Below, piece after piece: positions 1-5,819 of a stretch of DNA of 6,703 nucleotides (position 1 is the stretch's first letter; every line of letters starts with the position of its first letter). A model generated the notes under the pieces. The model worked only from the letters and a program-made list of their open reading frames with translations. It was not told where the DNA came from and made no database searches. The position numbers and the translations under genes are program-made. Origin of the DNA: Candidatus Galloscillospira excrementavium (GTDB lineage Bacteria > Bacillota > Clostridia > Oscillospirales > Oscillospiraceae). The stretch spans positions 1 to 6,703 of the forward strand of contig DVHW01000210.1 in NCBI GenBank assembly GCA_018711785.1, given 5' to 3'.

Positions 1-147
1 GGCGTGAAGATGGACGAGGCCGCCAACAACCAGCGGGGCAAAGAGGCCGTCATCTCCGCCCCCGACTCCAAGGTGAAGGTCCTCCTTATCCCCACCGATG
101 AGGAGCTCATGATCGCCATGGATACCGCCGAGATCGTCGGCAAGTAA
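1..147 (+). CDS. ackA: Acetate kinase, C-terminal fragment (5' end outside window)
   Basis: Only the last 48 codons are present, read in frame from base 1 to a TAA at 145-147. The enzyme interconverts acetate plus ATP with acetyl phosphate plus ADP in the cytoplasm, usually as the ATP-yielding step of fermentation with phosphotransacetylase. The visible part matches the conserved AckA C-terminus: a [10 protein letters not shown] stretch, then [16 protein letters not shown], then the near-invariant [10 protein letters not shown] and a final short helix. The ending is at the normal place for the family, so the gene is cut by the window edge and not naturally truncated. A strong terminator starts 16 bp after the stop, so ackA is the last gene of its transcript. 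It converges on the minus-strand radical SAM gene. Confidence 0.94.
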   Translation, partial: GVKMDEAANNQRGKEAVISAPDSKVKVLLIPTDEELMIAMDTAEIVGK

Positions 148-163
148 ATCTTGTAATGCAGCC

Positions 164-210
164 GCGGGGCCCGGACATCTGTCCGGGCCCCGCTGTCATT
201 TCTTTTTCTT
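164..210 (+). terminator. Intrinsic terminator of ackA, overlapping the 3' end of ygiQ
   Basis: A perfect inverted repeat, GCGGGGCCCGGACA at 164-177 and TGTCCGGGCCCCGC at 180-193, gives about 13 bp of GC-rich stem with an ATCT loop. It is followed by a T-rich run (199-210, tttctttttctt). This is a textbook rho-independent terminator for the plus strand. The T-rich tail lies inside the last codons of the minus-strand ygiQ gene, whose stop codon (196-198) sits 2 bp from the stem. The same hairpin is therefore the first structure after the ygiQ stop on the minus strand, although there it is followed by ctgcattacaaga, which is a poor U-tract. Confidence 0.9.
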
Positions 211-2196
211 CGGCCGGGCGTTCTTCTTGGGCTTGGCCACCGCCCAGCCCGCCTTCCGCTTGGCCCGGGACGAGGGCTCCGCCTCCTTCCGCCGGGGCCC
301 CTCCCGCCCGGCGGAGGGCCTCCCGCCGGTCCGGGCGGGCCGCTCTCCCTTCCGGGAGGCGGCCTTGCTCCCCCGGTCCTCCCCCTGGCCGCTCCGGGGA
401 GCGCCGGGCCGCACCAGGCAGTGCTTCCCGTAGCCGATCAGGTCCTCCCGGTGGGCCAGCCGCAGGGCCTCCAGCACCAGGGGGCGCTTCTCCGGCCGCT
501 TCCACTGCATCAGGGCCCGCTGCATGGCCTTGTCGTGGGGGCTGGTGGGGACAAACACCGGCTCCATGGTCCTGGGATCGATGCCGGTGTGGTACATGCA
601 GGTGGACAGGGTTCCCGGCGTGGGGTAGAAGTCCTGTACCTGCTCGGGCTGGCGGCCGGTGGCGTTGAGCCACTCGGCCAGCTTCACCGCGTCCTGGAGG
701 GTGCAGCCCGGGTGGGAGGACATGAGATAGGGCACCAGGTACTGCTCCTTGCCGTACTTGCGGTTGAGGCTCTCATATTTGCGCCGGAACTTCTCATAGA
801 CCTCGATGTGGGGCTTGCCCATATAGTCCAGCACCGAGTTGACGCAGTGCTCCGGCGCCACCTTCAGCTGGCCGGAGACATGGTGCTTTACCAGCTCGGC
901 GCAGAACTCGCCGCTCTTGTCCTTCATCATGTAATCGTACCGGATGCCCGAGCGGATAAAGACCTTCTTCACCCCCGGGATAGCCCGCAGCTTGCGCAGG
1001 AGCTGGAGGTAGTCGGTGTGGTCGGCGTCCAGGTTGGGGCAGGCCTCCGGGGCCAGGCAGGCCCGGTTCTTGCACAGCCCCGCCTTGAGCTGCTTCTGGC
1101 AGGCTGGGCGGCGGAAGTTGGCGGTGGGCCCGCCCACGTCGTGGATGTACCCCTTGAAGCCGGGGTGACGGGTCAGCTCGGTGACCTCCCGGATGACGCT
1201 CTCGTGGCTGCGGCTGCTGATGATGCGCCCCTGGTGGAAGGCCAGGGAGCAGAAGTTGCAGGCCCCGAAGCACCCCCGGTTGTGGGCCACCGAGAAGCGC
1301 ACCTCCTCGATGGCGGGCACGCCCCCCATCTCGTCGTACATGGGGTGGGGCTCCCGGACGTAGGGCAGCTCGGCCACCGCGTCCAGCTCCGCCGTGGTCA
1401 GGGGCATGGCCGGCGGGTTGACGATGAGGAGCTTCTCCCCGTGGCGCTGGAGGATGGCCCGGCCCACGACGGGGTCGTGCTCCCGGTACTCGGTCATGTT
1501 GGCCTCGGCGTAGGAGCGCTTGTCCGCCGCCACCCGCTCAAAGGAGGCCACCTCCACCATGGGGTAGGTGCACGCGCCCGGGTTGTCCCCCACAAAGGCG
1601 GTGCCCCGCACGTCGGTGATCTCCCCCACCGGCGTGCCCGAGGCGAGGCGAGAGGCGATCTCCACCGTGGCCCGCTCCCCCATGCCGTAGACCAGCAGGT
1701 CGGCCTGGGCGTCCAGCAGGACGCTGCGGCGCACCCTGTCCTCCCAGTAGTCGTAGTGGGCAAAGCGGCGCAGGCTGGCCTCCAGCCCGCCAATAATCAG
1801 GGGGATGTCCCCAAAGACCCGGCGGACGCAGTTGCTGTACACGATGGACGCCCGGTCGGGCCGCAGGCCCATCCGGTTTCCCGGGGAATAGGCGTCCTTG
1901 CTCCGGCGGCGCTTGGCCACGGTGTAGTGGGCCACCATGGAGTCCAGGTTCCCCGCCGACAGCATCACCCCCAGCCGGGGCCGGCCCAGGGCGGTGAAGG
2001 CAGCCGGGTCCCGCCAGTCCGGCTGGGCCAGGATGGCCACCCGGTAGCCCTCCCGCTCCAGCAGGCGGGAGATGATGGCCGGGCCGAAGCTGGGGTGGTC
2101 CACGTAGGCGTCCCCGGTGATGACCAGGAAGTCATAGCTGTCCCACCCCCGCCGGGCCAGGTCTGCCCGGGAGACAGGGAGAAATTCTCTGTTCAT
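196..2196 (-). CDS. ygiQ: YgiQ family radical SAM protein (UPF0313)
   Basis: This is a 666-residue radical SAM protein of the YgiQ/UPF0313 family, whose reaction is not established. The N-terminal third (about 1-280) matches the YgiQ N-terminal region: DSYDFLVITGDAYVDHPSFG near residue 20 and IIGGLEASLRRFAHYDYW near 135. The radical SAM core follows with CFGACNFC (Cys309, Cys313, Cys316; CX3CX2C), the ligands of the SAM-binding [4Fe-4S] cluster. Four more cysteines (366, 375, 380, 386) follow within 21 residues. The region around APEHCVNSVLDYMGKP (447-462) and QDFYPTPGTLSTCMYHTG (521-538) is also characteristic. Residues 601-666 are a basic, low-complexity, probably disordered tail (24 Lys/Arg of 66) ending in PKKKK. 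I chose the ATG at 2196 because GAGAGG (2204-2209) lies 7 nt upstream. An in-frame TTG five codons earlier (2211) overlaps that site and is less likely. The family is firm; the function is unknown. Confidence 0.93.
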   Translation of the reverse strand: MNREFLPVSRADLARRGWDSYDFLVITGDAYVDHPSFGPAIISRLLEREGYRVAILAQPDWRDPAAFTALGRPRLGVMLSAGNLDSMVAHYTVAKRRRSKDAYSPGNRMGLRPDRASIVYSNCVRRVFGDIPLIIGGLEASLRRFAHYDYWEDRVRRSVLLDAQADLLVYGMGERATVEIASRLASGTPVGEITDVRGTAFVGDNPGACTYPMVEVASFERVAADKRSYAEANMTEYREHDPVVGRAILQRHGEKLLIVNPPAMPLTTAELDAVAELPYVREPHPMYDEMGGVPAIEEVRFSVAHNRGCFGACNFCSLAFHQGRIISSRSHESVIREVTELTRHPGFKGYIHDVGGPTANFRRPACQKQLKAGLCKNRACLAPEACPNLDADHTDYLQLLRKLRAIPGVKKVFIRSGIRYDYMMKDKSGEFCAELVKHHVSGQLKVAPEHCVNSVLDYMGKPHIEVYEKFRRKYESLNRKYGKEQYLVPYLMSSHPGCTLQDAVKLAEWLNATGRQPEQVQDFYPTPGTLSTCMYHTGIDPRTMEPVFVPTSPHDKAMQRALMQWKRPEKRPLVLEALRLAHREDLIGYGKHCLVRPGAPRSGQGEDRGSKAASRKGERPARTGGRPSAGREGPRRKEAEPSSRAKRKAGWAVAKPKKNARPKKKK

Positions 2197-2203
2197 GGCT
2201 GCA

Positions 2204-2209
2204 CCTCTC
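2204..2209 (-). promoter_or_regulatory. Ribosome binding site deciding the ygiQ start
   Basis: On the minus strand GAGAGG is followed by a 7-nt spacer and ATG (2196-2194). This favours the ATG over the in-frame TTG at 2211, which would place the same motif inside the coding sequence. Confidence 0.7.
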
Positions 2210-2255
2210 AAGAGGCCCTGCCGGCCGACAGGCAGGCCCCCAAAATCTCATAGAA

Positions 2256-2277
2256 TTCGCGGCGCGCACGCCGCGAA
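2256..2277. repeat. Perfect inverted repeat, 9-bp stem
   Basis: TTCGCGGCG (2256-2264) pairs with CGCCGCGAA (2269-2277) around a 4-nt loop. The loop is CGCA on the plus strand. On the minus strand it is TGCG, a UNCG-type tetraloop sequence. On the minus strand a T-run precedes the stem and does not follow it, so it is not a canonical terminator of the upstream gene. On the plus strand it is followed by A residues, so it does not terminate there either. Confidence 0.8.
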
Positions 2278-2326
2278 AAAATGCAAGGCCCGTTTTTCCC
2301 GACGACACCCTCCAGAGGGCCTTCTC

Positions 2327-2344
2327 TTGCCCCTCTCGGGGCAA
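2327..2344. repeat. Perfect inverted repeat, 7-bp stem
   Basis: TTGCCCC (2327-2333) pairs with GGGGCAA (2338-2344). The loop is TCTC on the plus strand. On the minus strand it is GAGA, which fits the stable GNRA tetraloop class. No T-tract follows on either strand. Confidence 0.8.
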
Positions 2345-2387
2345 TTCACCTTGTGCGCATCGCGAAAAACACTTCTCGGCCCGCAAA

Positions 2388-2424
2388 CGTGCGCCCGGGT
2401 CTCTTACGCAAACCCGGGCGTGCG
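2388..2424. repeat. Inverted repeat, 9-bp perfect core, extendable to 13 bp
   Basis: CGCCCGGGT (2392-2400) pairs perfectly with ACCCGGGCG (2412-2420) around an 11-nt loop. Outside this core, in a plus-strand RNA, G2391-U2421 and U2390-G2422 would be wobble pairs, followed by G2389-C2423 and C2388-G2424. In a minus-strand RNA the same two positions become C-A and A-C mismatches. This asymmetry slightly favours a plus-strand transcript. Confidence 0.75.
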
Positions 2425-2441
2425 CTGCGGCGGGCCGCAGC
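2424..2441. repeat. Perfect inverted repeat, 7-bp stem
   Basis: GCTGCGG (2424-2430) pairs with CCGCAGC (2435-2441) around a CGGG loop (CCCG on the minus strand). It abuts the neighbouring stem at 2388-2424, sharing one base, so the two helices could stack but cannot both use position 2424. Confidence 0.75.
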
Positions 2442-2444
2442 TCT

Positions 2445-2475
2445 CTCGGGCAAGCGGCTCTGCCGCTTGTCCGAG
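2445..2475 (-). terminator. Stem-loop just after the phosphatase/GNAT stop; weak terminator or mRNA 3' hairpin
   Basis: CAAGCGGC (2451-2458) pairs with GCCGCTTG (2462-2469) around a 3-nt loop. A further 5 bp form beyond one mismatch (CTCGG 2445-2449 with CCGAG 2471-2475). It begins about 1 nt after the TAA of the upstream minus-strand gene (2477-2479), as expected for a 3' end structure. No U-tract follows on the minus strand (agagctgcgg), so it is not a canonical intrinsic terminator. In a plus-strand RNA the mismatch would be a G-U pair, giving 14 continuous pairs. Confidence 0.35.
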
Positions 2476-2476
2476 G

Positions 2477-3631
2477 TTAGTATCCGATGTATTTTTCCAG
2501 CAGATCCAGGGGCACCCGGGCCCCCTGGGCCTGACCCACCTTCCGGAAACCGTACCGGGCGTAGAACCGCTGGGCCACGCCGTTGTCGGGTGCGCACCGC
2601 AGGCGCAGTTTCGTGCGGCCCAGGGGGCGGTAGACCGAGATGGCCTCCCCCAGCAGCTGCACCCCCAGGCCCTGCCTGCGGTATTGGGGGGTCATGTACA
2701 CAAAGGGGATGTACCCCACCTTCTCCTCCGCTCCCGCGTCCACGTCCAACTCCAGCATCCCGGCCAGCTCGTCGCCCAGCATGGCGCAGGTCACCGCCCG
2801 GCGGTCCCGCCGCCAGCGCACCATGGCCTGCTGAAGGAAGCCCTCGCGGTCAAAGGGGAGGTCGGGCCCGTGGATGTTCACCCAGGCCTCCCGCCGGGCC
2901 TCCAGGTACACGCCGCAGTTTCGCTCCATGTCCAGGGGCTGGAACCAGAGATTGGCGTCGGCCACGCCCCCCTCCCGGGCCTTCCACCACCGCTGGCGGG
3001 CCAGGGTGGAGATCTCCTCGGGCAGGTGGGAGTTGTCGTTCTCAAAGAGGACCGTCACTGCTCCCCCCTCCACCTCCAGACAGGACACGGCGGTGTTGTC
3101 GCTGTGGCCCGCCCGGCGGCGCGCCTCCTGGTCCAGGCCCTGAAAACGGGAGAGGGCGGTGCGGATGGCGGTGCCGTGGGACACCAGGGCGATGGTCTGC
3201 CCCGGATGGGCCGCCGCCAGGCGGAGGATGCTATCCCCCACCCGCCGCCTCACCTGGGCGTAGCTCTCCCCCTCCGGAGCCTGCCAGGCGTCGTCGGTGG
3301 CGTTGAAGAGGGCCAGGCGCGCTCCGTCCGTGCGGGCCACCTCCCCCCAGGGCCGGTCCTCCCACAATCCCATGTGGACCTCCCGCAGGCCCGGTTCGGT
3401 GTGCAGCTCCAGCCCCTTGGGGGCGTAGACGGCCCGGGCGGTGGTCATGGTGCGGAACAGGTCGCTGGAGTAGACCGCATCTATGTGGATGTCCTGGAAC
3501 CGGTGCTCCAGGGCAGCGATCTGCCGGTAGCCGTTGTCGGTGATGAGGCTGTTGTACCAGCCGTGGACCCGGCGGTAGAGGTTGCCCTCCGCCTCCGCGT
3601 GGCGGATCAGATAAATGGTCGTCTTTGCCAT
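2477..3631 (-). CDS. Two-domain protein: histidine phosphatase fused to GNAT acetyltransferase
   Basis: The protein has 384 residues and two recognisable halves. Residues 1 to about 200 are a histidine phosphatase (phosphoglycerate-mutase-like) domain. LIRHAEAEGN carries the phosphorylated His11 beside Arg10. The SSDLFRTMTTA segment carries Arg60, GLREVHMGLWE carries Glu84, and VSHGTA carries the second His152, so the catalytic set looks intact. Residues about 235-384 are a GNAT N-acetyltransferase domain, with the acetyl-CoA pyrophosphate-binding segment YRRQGLG (317-323) after a VYMTP strand, then CAPDN and the RFYARYGFRKVG motif (355-366). Single-domain phosphatases are usually near 200 residues, so this is a real fusion. 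No frameshift joins the halves. AAGGA lies about 4 nt before the ATG at 3631, and the gene follows the preceding stop by 23 bp, so it is probably co-transcribed with pyrFKD. Its substrates cannot be inferred; a metabolite phosphatase with an acyl-transfer activity is possible. Both folds are clear; the cellular role is unknown. Confidence 0.9.
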   Translation of the reverse strand: MAKTTIYLIRHAEAEGNLYRRVHGWYNSLITDNGYRQIAALEHRFQDIHIDAVYSSDLFRTMTTARAVYAPKGLELHTEPGLREVHMGLWEDRPWGEVARTDGARLALFNATDDAWQAPEGESYAQVRRRVGDSILRLAAAHPGQTIALVSHGTAIRTALSRFQGLDQEARRRAGHSDNTAVSCLEVEGGAVTVLFENDNSHLPEEISTLARQRWWKAREGGVADANLWFQPLDMERNCGVYLEARREAWVNIHGPDLPFDREGFLQQAMVRWRRDRRAVTCAMLGDELAGMLELDVDAGAEEKVGYIPFVYMTPQYRRQGLGVQLLGEAISVYRPLGRTKLRLRCAPDNGVAQRFYARYGFRKVGQAQGARVPLDLLEKYIGY

Positions 3632-3654
3632 GGTTTCCTTCGTCTCTCTTTCCC

Positions 3655-3987
3655 TTACAGCCGGTATCCGCTCAAGGCGTCCTGGACCACGCCCTCAAAG
3701 GTCTCCGCCGCGCCCCAGTCAAAGCGGAACAGTCCCTCTCCCCCGCCGCCGCTGATCGCGTGGACGCGGGTCCGCCCGGTAAAGTCGTCCAGGGTCACGG
3801 TGAGGGTGAGCCGGTTGGACGCCCGGTAGTAGTGCTTCTCAAACACCAGCACCAGACAGCGCCCGCCGGCGGGGTGGGCGACCTCGTAGTAATCGATCTG
3901 CTCCCCGGTGACGCTGTCGAAGACCGCGGCGCTCACCCGCTCCGCGCAGTCATCCAGGGACAGGCTGACAAAATAACTGCCGTCCAT
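3655..3987 (-). CDS. Small conserved hypothetical protein, DUF6054-like
   Basis: This is a 110-residue acidic-to-neutral soluble protein with no signal peptide or membrane segment. The C-terminal half, FEKHYYRASNRLTLTVTL (49-66) and then AISGGGGEGLFRFDWGAAETF (77-97), resembles from memory the small DUF6054 proteins of Firmicutes. These share a YxxxSNRxSLT-type strand and a SGG-F segment. I treat the family name as tentative, and no function is known to me. The ATG at 3987 is supported by AGGAGG 8 nt upstream. This site overlaps the pyrD stop region (TGAGGAGG), and the gap to pyrD is only 12 bp, so translation is probably coupled to pyrD. The same transcript continues into the phosphatase/GNAT gene. 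Its place suggests co-expression with pyrimidine synthesis, but not a role in it. Confidence 0.75.
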   Translation of the reverse strand: MDGSYFVSLSLDDCAERVSAAVFDSVTGEQIDYYEVAHPAGGRCLVLVFEKHYYRASNRLTLTVTLDDFTGRTRVHAISGGGGEGLFRFDWGAAETFEGVVQDALSGYRL

Positions 3988-3991
3988 GCTC

Positions 3992-4002
3992 CATCCTCCT
4001 CA
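3992..4002 (-). promoter_or_regulatory. Ribosome binding site overlapping the pyrD stop
   Basis: On the minus strand the pyrD TGA runs straight into AGGAGG (TGAGGAGGATGGAGC, then ATG of the small DUF6054-like gene). The spacer is 8 nt. A ribosome terminating on pyrD sits on the next gene's initiation site, which suggests coupled translation. Confidence 0.75.
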
Positions 4003-5028
4003 CCAGGGCCGGACGGCCCCGGTCAGCTCGCTGACCCTGGAAAGGCCCTGGCGCTGGGCGAGCTCGGCCAGGCCGTCCCGCACCCGGATGGGGGCGTAGG
4101 GGTCCCGGAACACCGCCGCCCCCACCGAGACCGCCGTGGCCCCGGCCAGCATCATCTCGGCGGCGTCGGCGCCGGTGGACACGCCGCCCATGCCCAGCAC
4201 GGGCACCTTGACGGCGTTCGCCACCTCCCACACCATCCGCACCGCCACCGGGAACACCGCCGGGCCGGAGAGGCCGCCGGTGTTCATCCGCAGGATGGGC
4301 CGGCGGGTGTTCACGTCGATGCGCATGCCCCGGATGGTGTTGATGAGGCTGATGGCGTCGGCCCCCGCCCCCTCCACCGCCCGGGCGATCTCGGTAACGT
4401 CGGTGACATTGGGGGAGAGCTTGACCATCACGGGCACAGTGGCGTGGCGCTTGGCCACGGCGGTGACCTCGGCGGCCAGGTCGGGCCGGGTGCCGTAGGC
4501 CAGTCCCCCCGCCTTCACGTTGGGGCAGGAGATGTTGACCTCGATCATGTCCACCCCCGCCGCCGAGAGCTTCTCGCACATCTCCCCGTACTCCTCCGGG
4601 GTGTTGCCCGAGATATTGGCGATGATGCGGGTGCCCGCCCCCTTCAGCCGGGGCAGCTCATGGGCCAGAAAGGCGTCCACCCCCGGGTTCTGGAGGCCCA
4701 CCGAGTTGAGCATCCCCATGGGGGTCTCGGCGATGCGGGGGGGCGGGTTGCCCTCCCGCCGTGTGGGGGTGAGGCCCTTGACGCAGATGCCCCCCAGCTC
4801 GCTCAAATCGAAGAACTGCCCGTACTCCTCCCCGAAGCCGAAGGTGCCCGAGGCCATGACGATGGGGTTTTTCATGGTCATCCCCGCCAGGGTAACGGTC
4901 TGGTCCACGGTGAACTCCCGCTTCTCCGGGCGGACGGTGACGGCGCCGGGCGCCTTCACCGGCTCCTCGCCGCACCCGGCGTAGTTCTTCGCCTTGGGGT
5001 AATAGAAGAATTTCTCCCGCTCAGGCAT
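4000..5028 (-). CDS. pyrD: Dihydroorotate dehydrogenase B, catalytic subunit (class 1B)
   Basis: The enzyme oxidises dihydroorotate to orotate on FMN, the fourth step of UMP synthesis. In class 1B it passes electrons to PyrK and then NAD+. Visible marks (342-residue numbering) are NPIVMASGTFGFG (54-66), VKGLT with Lys74, PMGMLNSVGLQNPG (103-116), and VNISCPN with Cys168. Cys168 is the catalytic base of class 1 enzymes (class 2 uses Ser). Further marks are VKLSPN (202-207), GGLSGPA (251-257) and the FMN phosphate loop GMGGVSTG (279-286). The start is uncertain. ATG 5028 overlaps the pyrK stop by 8 bp (ATGCCTGA), with GGAGG 12 nt upstream, and gives about 40 extra N-terminal residues compared with the usual 300-residue family length. 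A GTG at 4908 with GGAG 6 nt upstream would give a typical 302 residues. ATG 5040 and TTG 5052 are less likely. The class 1B assignment is strengthened by the adjacent pyrK. Confidence 0.95.
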   Translation of the reverse strand: MPEREKFFYYPKAKNYAGCGEEPVKAPGAVTVRPEKREFTVDQTVTLAGMTMKNPIVMASGTFGFGEEYGQFFDLSELGGICVKGLTPTRREGNPPPRIAETPMGMLNSVGLQNPGVDAFLAHELPRLKGAGTRIIANISGNTPEEYGEMCEKLSAAGVDMIEVNISCPNVKAGGLAYGTRPDLAAEVTAVAKRHATVPVMVKLSPNVTDVTEIARAVEGAGADAISLINTIRGMRIDVNTRRPILRMNTGGLSGPAVFPVAVRMVWEVANAVKVPVLGMGGVSTGADAAEMMLAGATAVSVGAAVFRDPYAPIRVRDGLAELAQRQGLSRVSELTGAVRPW

Positions 5029-5800
5029 CCCAGTCCACATCCTCCGCCGCAAAGACCGGCCCGTCCTTGCACACGTGCTTCATCGTGCCGTCCCGCATCT
5101 GCACGGCGCAGCCCAGACAGGCCCCCACGCCGCAGGCCATCCGCTCCTCCATGGAGACCTGGCAAGGCACGCCGAACTCGGCCGCCGCCCGGGCCACATT
5201 TCTCAGCATGGGCTTGGGGCCACAGGTGAGAACCGCCGTAAAGTCTCTATCCTTGCTGAGGATGTCCCGCACCTGGGCGTCCACAAAGCCGTGGCGGCCG
5301 GCGCTGCCGTCATCTGTGCAAAGGAAAACCTCTTTACAGCTCTCGCCGAACCGGTCCGCCAGGATGACCCGGTCCGCCGACCGGAAGCCCAGCACGGCGG
5401 TGCTCCGCTCCCCGAAGGCACCGGCGTACCCCAGCAGGGGGGGCGTGCCGATGCCGCCCCCCACCAGCAGGTAGCGGCCGTCCTCCTCTACCGAGAAGCC
5501 GTTGCCCAGGGGACCCAGCACGTCTACCTTGTCCCCCACCTGCCGGCGGGAGAGCCACTCGGTGCCCGAGCCCTTGACCTCGAAAACCAGGGCAGCGGTG
5601 TCGTAGGGCGCTTCGGCCATGGTGAGGGCCACCGAGATGGGCCGGCGCAGCAGCCGGGAGTGGCCGCAGGCGATGTGGAGGAACTGTCCGGCCCGCAGGC
5701 CCTCCTTGGACACCATCTCCCCCACCTCCAGGGTCATCCAGTAAGTGGTGGGGTTGAGGGGGGCCATCCCCACCACGGTGCAGATCTCTTGTACGGGCAT
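5021..5800 (-). CDS. pyrK: Dihydroorotate dehydrogenase B, electron transfer subunit
   Basis: This is the 259-residue iron-sulfur flavoprotein partner of PyrD. It carries electrons from PyrD's FMN through a [2Fe-2S] cluster and FAD to NAD+, in a cytoplasmic PyrD2-PyrK2 complex. A ferredoxin-reductase-like beta barrel comes first (about 1-100), with the FAD-binding RRPISV at 52-57. The nucleotide-binding domain has LLVGGGIGTPPLL (111-123) and LTCGPKPML (191-199). The C-terminal cluster motif is CGVGACLGC followed by HVCKDGPVF: Cys223, Cys228, Cys231 and Cys244, all four ligands present. Length and domain order are normal for PyrK. The start at ATG 5800 has AAGGAG with an 8-nt spacer. It begins 19 bp after the pyrF stop and its own stop overlaps the proposed pyrD start, so translation of the complex is probably coupled. 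Confidence 0.96.
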   Translation of the reverse strand: MPVQEICTVVGMAPLNPTTYWMTLEVGEMVSKEGLRAGQFLHIACGHSRLLRRPISVALTMAEAPYDTAALVFEVKGSGTEWLSRRQVGDKVDVLGPLGNGFSVEEDGRYLLVGGGIGTPPLLGYAGAFGERSTAVLGFRSADRVILADRFGESCKEVFLCTDDGSAGRHGFVDAQVRDILSKDRDFTAVLTCGPKPMLRNVARAAAEFGVPCQVSMEERMACGVGACLGCAVQMRDGTMKHVCKDGPVFAAEDVDWDA

Positions 5801-5819
5801 TTCCCTCTCTCCTTACCAA

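Larger units (their letters stand above)
2197..2476. other. Hairpin-rich intergenic region (280 bp), possible structured RNA or dispersed repeat
   Basis: No gene is supported between ygiQ and the phosphatase/GNAT gene. Open frames crossing the region are antisense or overlap the flanking genes and resemble no known protein. The region contains five clear inverted repeats, listed separately, at 2256-2277, 2327-2344, 2388-2424, 2424-2441 and 2445-2475, plus a weak 5-bp one at 2308-2319 (CCCTC/GAGGG). It also holds an imperfect direct repeat (GCGCA, a variable 1-3 nt, then CGCGAAAAA) at 2264-2280 and 2355-2369. No convincing promoter was found for ygiQ. It could be a 5' leader of ygiQ, a 3' processing or termination region of the pyr transcript, a non-coding RNA on either strand, or a copy of a dispersed intergenic repeat. 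The sequence alone does not decide between these. Confidence 0.6.

Noticed and set aside
421..2253. 610-codon plus-strand open frame opposite ygiQ
   Set aside because: It is antisense to a clear radical SAM protein. Its translation is low-complexity (rich in G, A, V, H, L, Q) with no known motif. Long shadow frames are expected opposite GC-rich genes.
2247..2286. Possible ygiQ promoter on the minus strand (TTGCAT ... TATGAG)
   Set aside because: The two boxes are 28 nt apart, far from the usual 17, and a hairpin fills the gap. No better pair was found.
2346..2597. Small minus-strand frame overlapping the intergenic region
   Set aside because: It overlaps the 3' end of the phosphatase/GNAT gene in another frame, is Arg/Pro/Gly-rich and has no family resemblance.
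2195..3829. 544-codon plus-strand open frame across the intergenic region and the phosphatase/GNAT gene
   Set aside because: It is mostly antisense to a gene with intact catalytic motifs, shows no recognisable domain, and has compositional bias typical of a shadow frame.
3625..5229. 534-codon plus-strand open frame opposite the small gene, pyrD and part of pyrK
   Set aside because: It runs across three well-supported minus-strand genes and ends in Pro/Arg-rich low complexity, so it is a shadow of GC-rich coding DNA.
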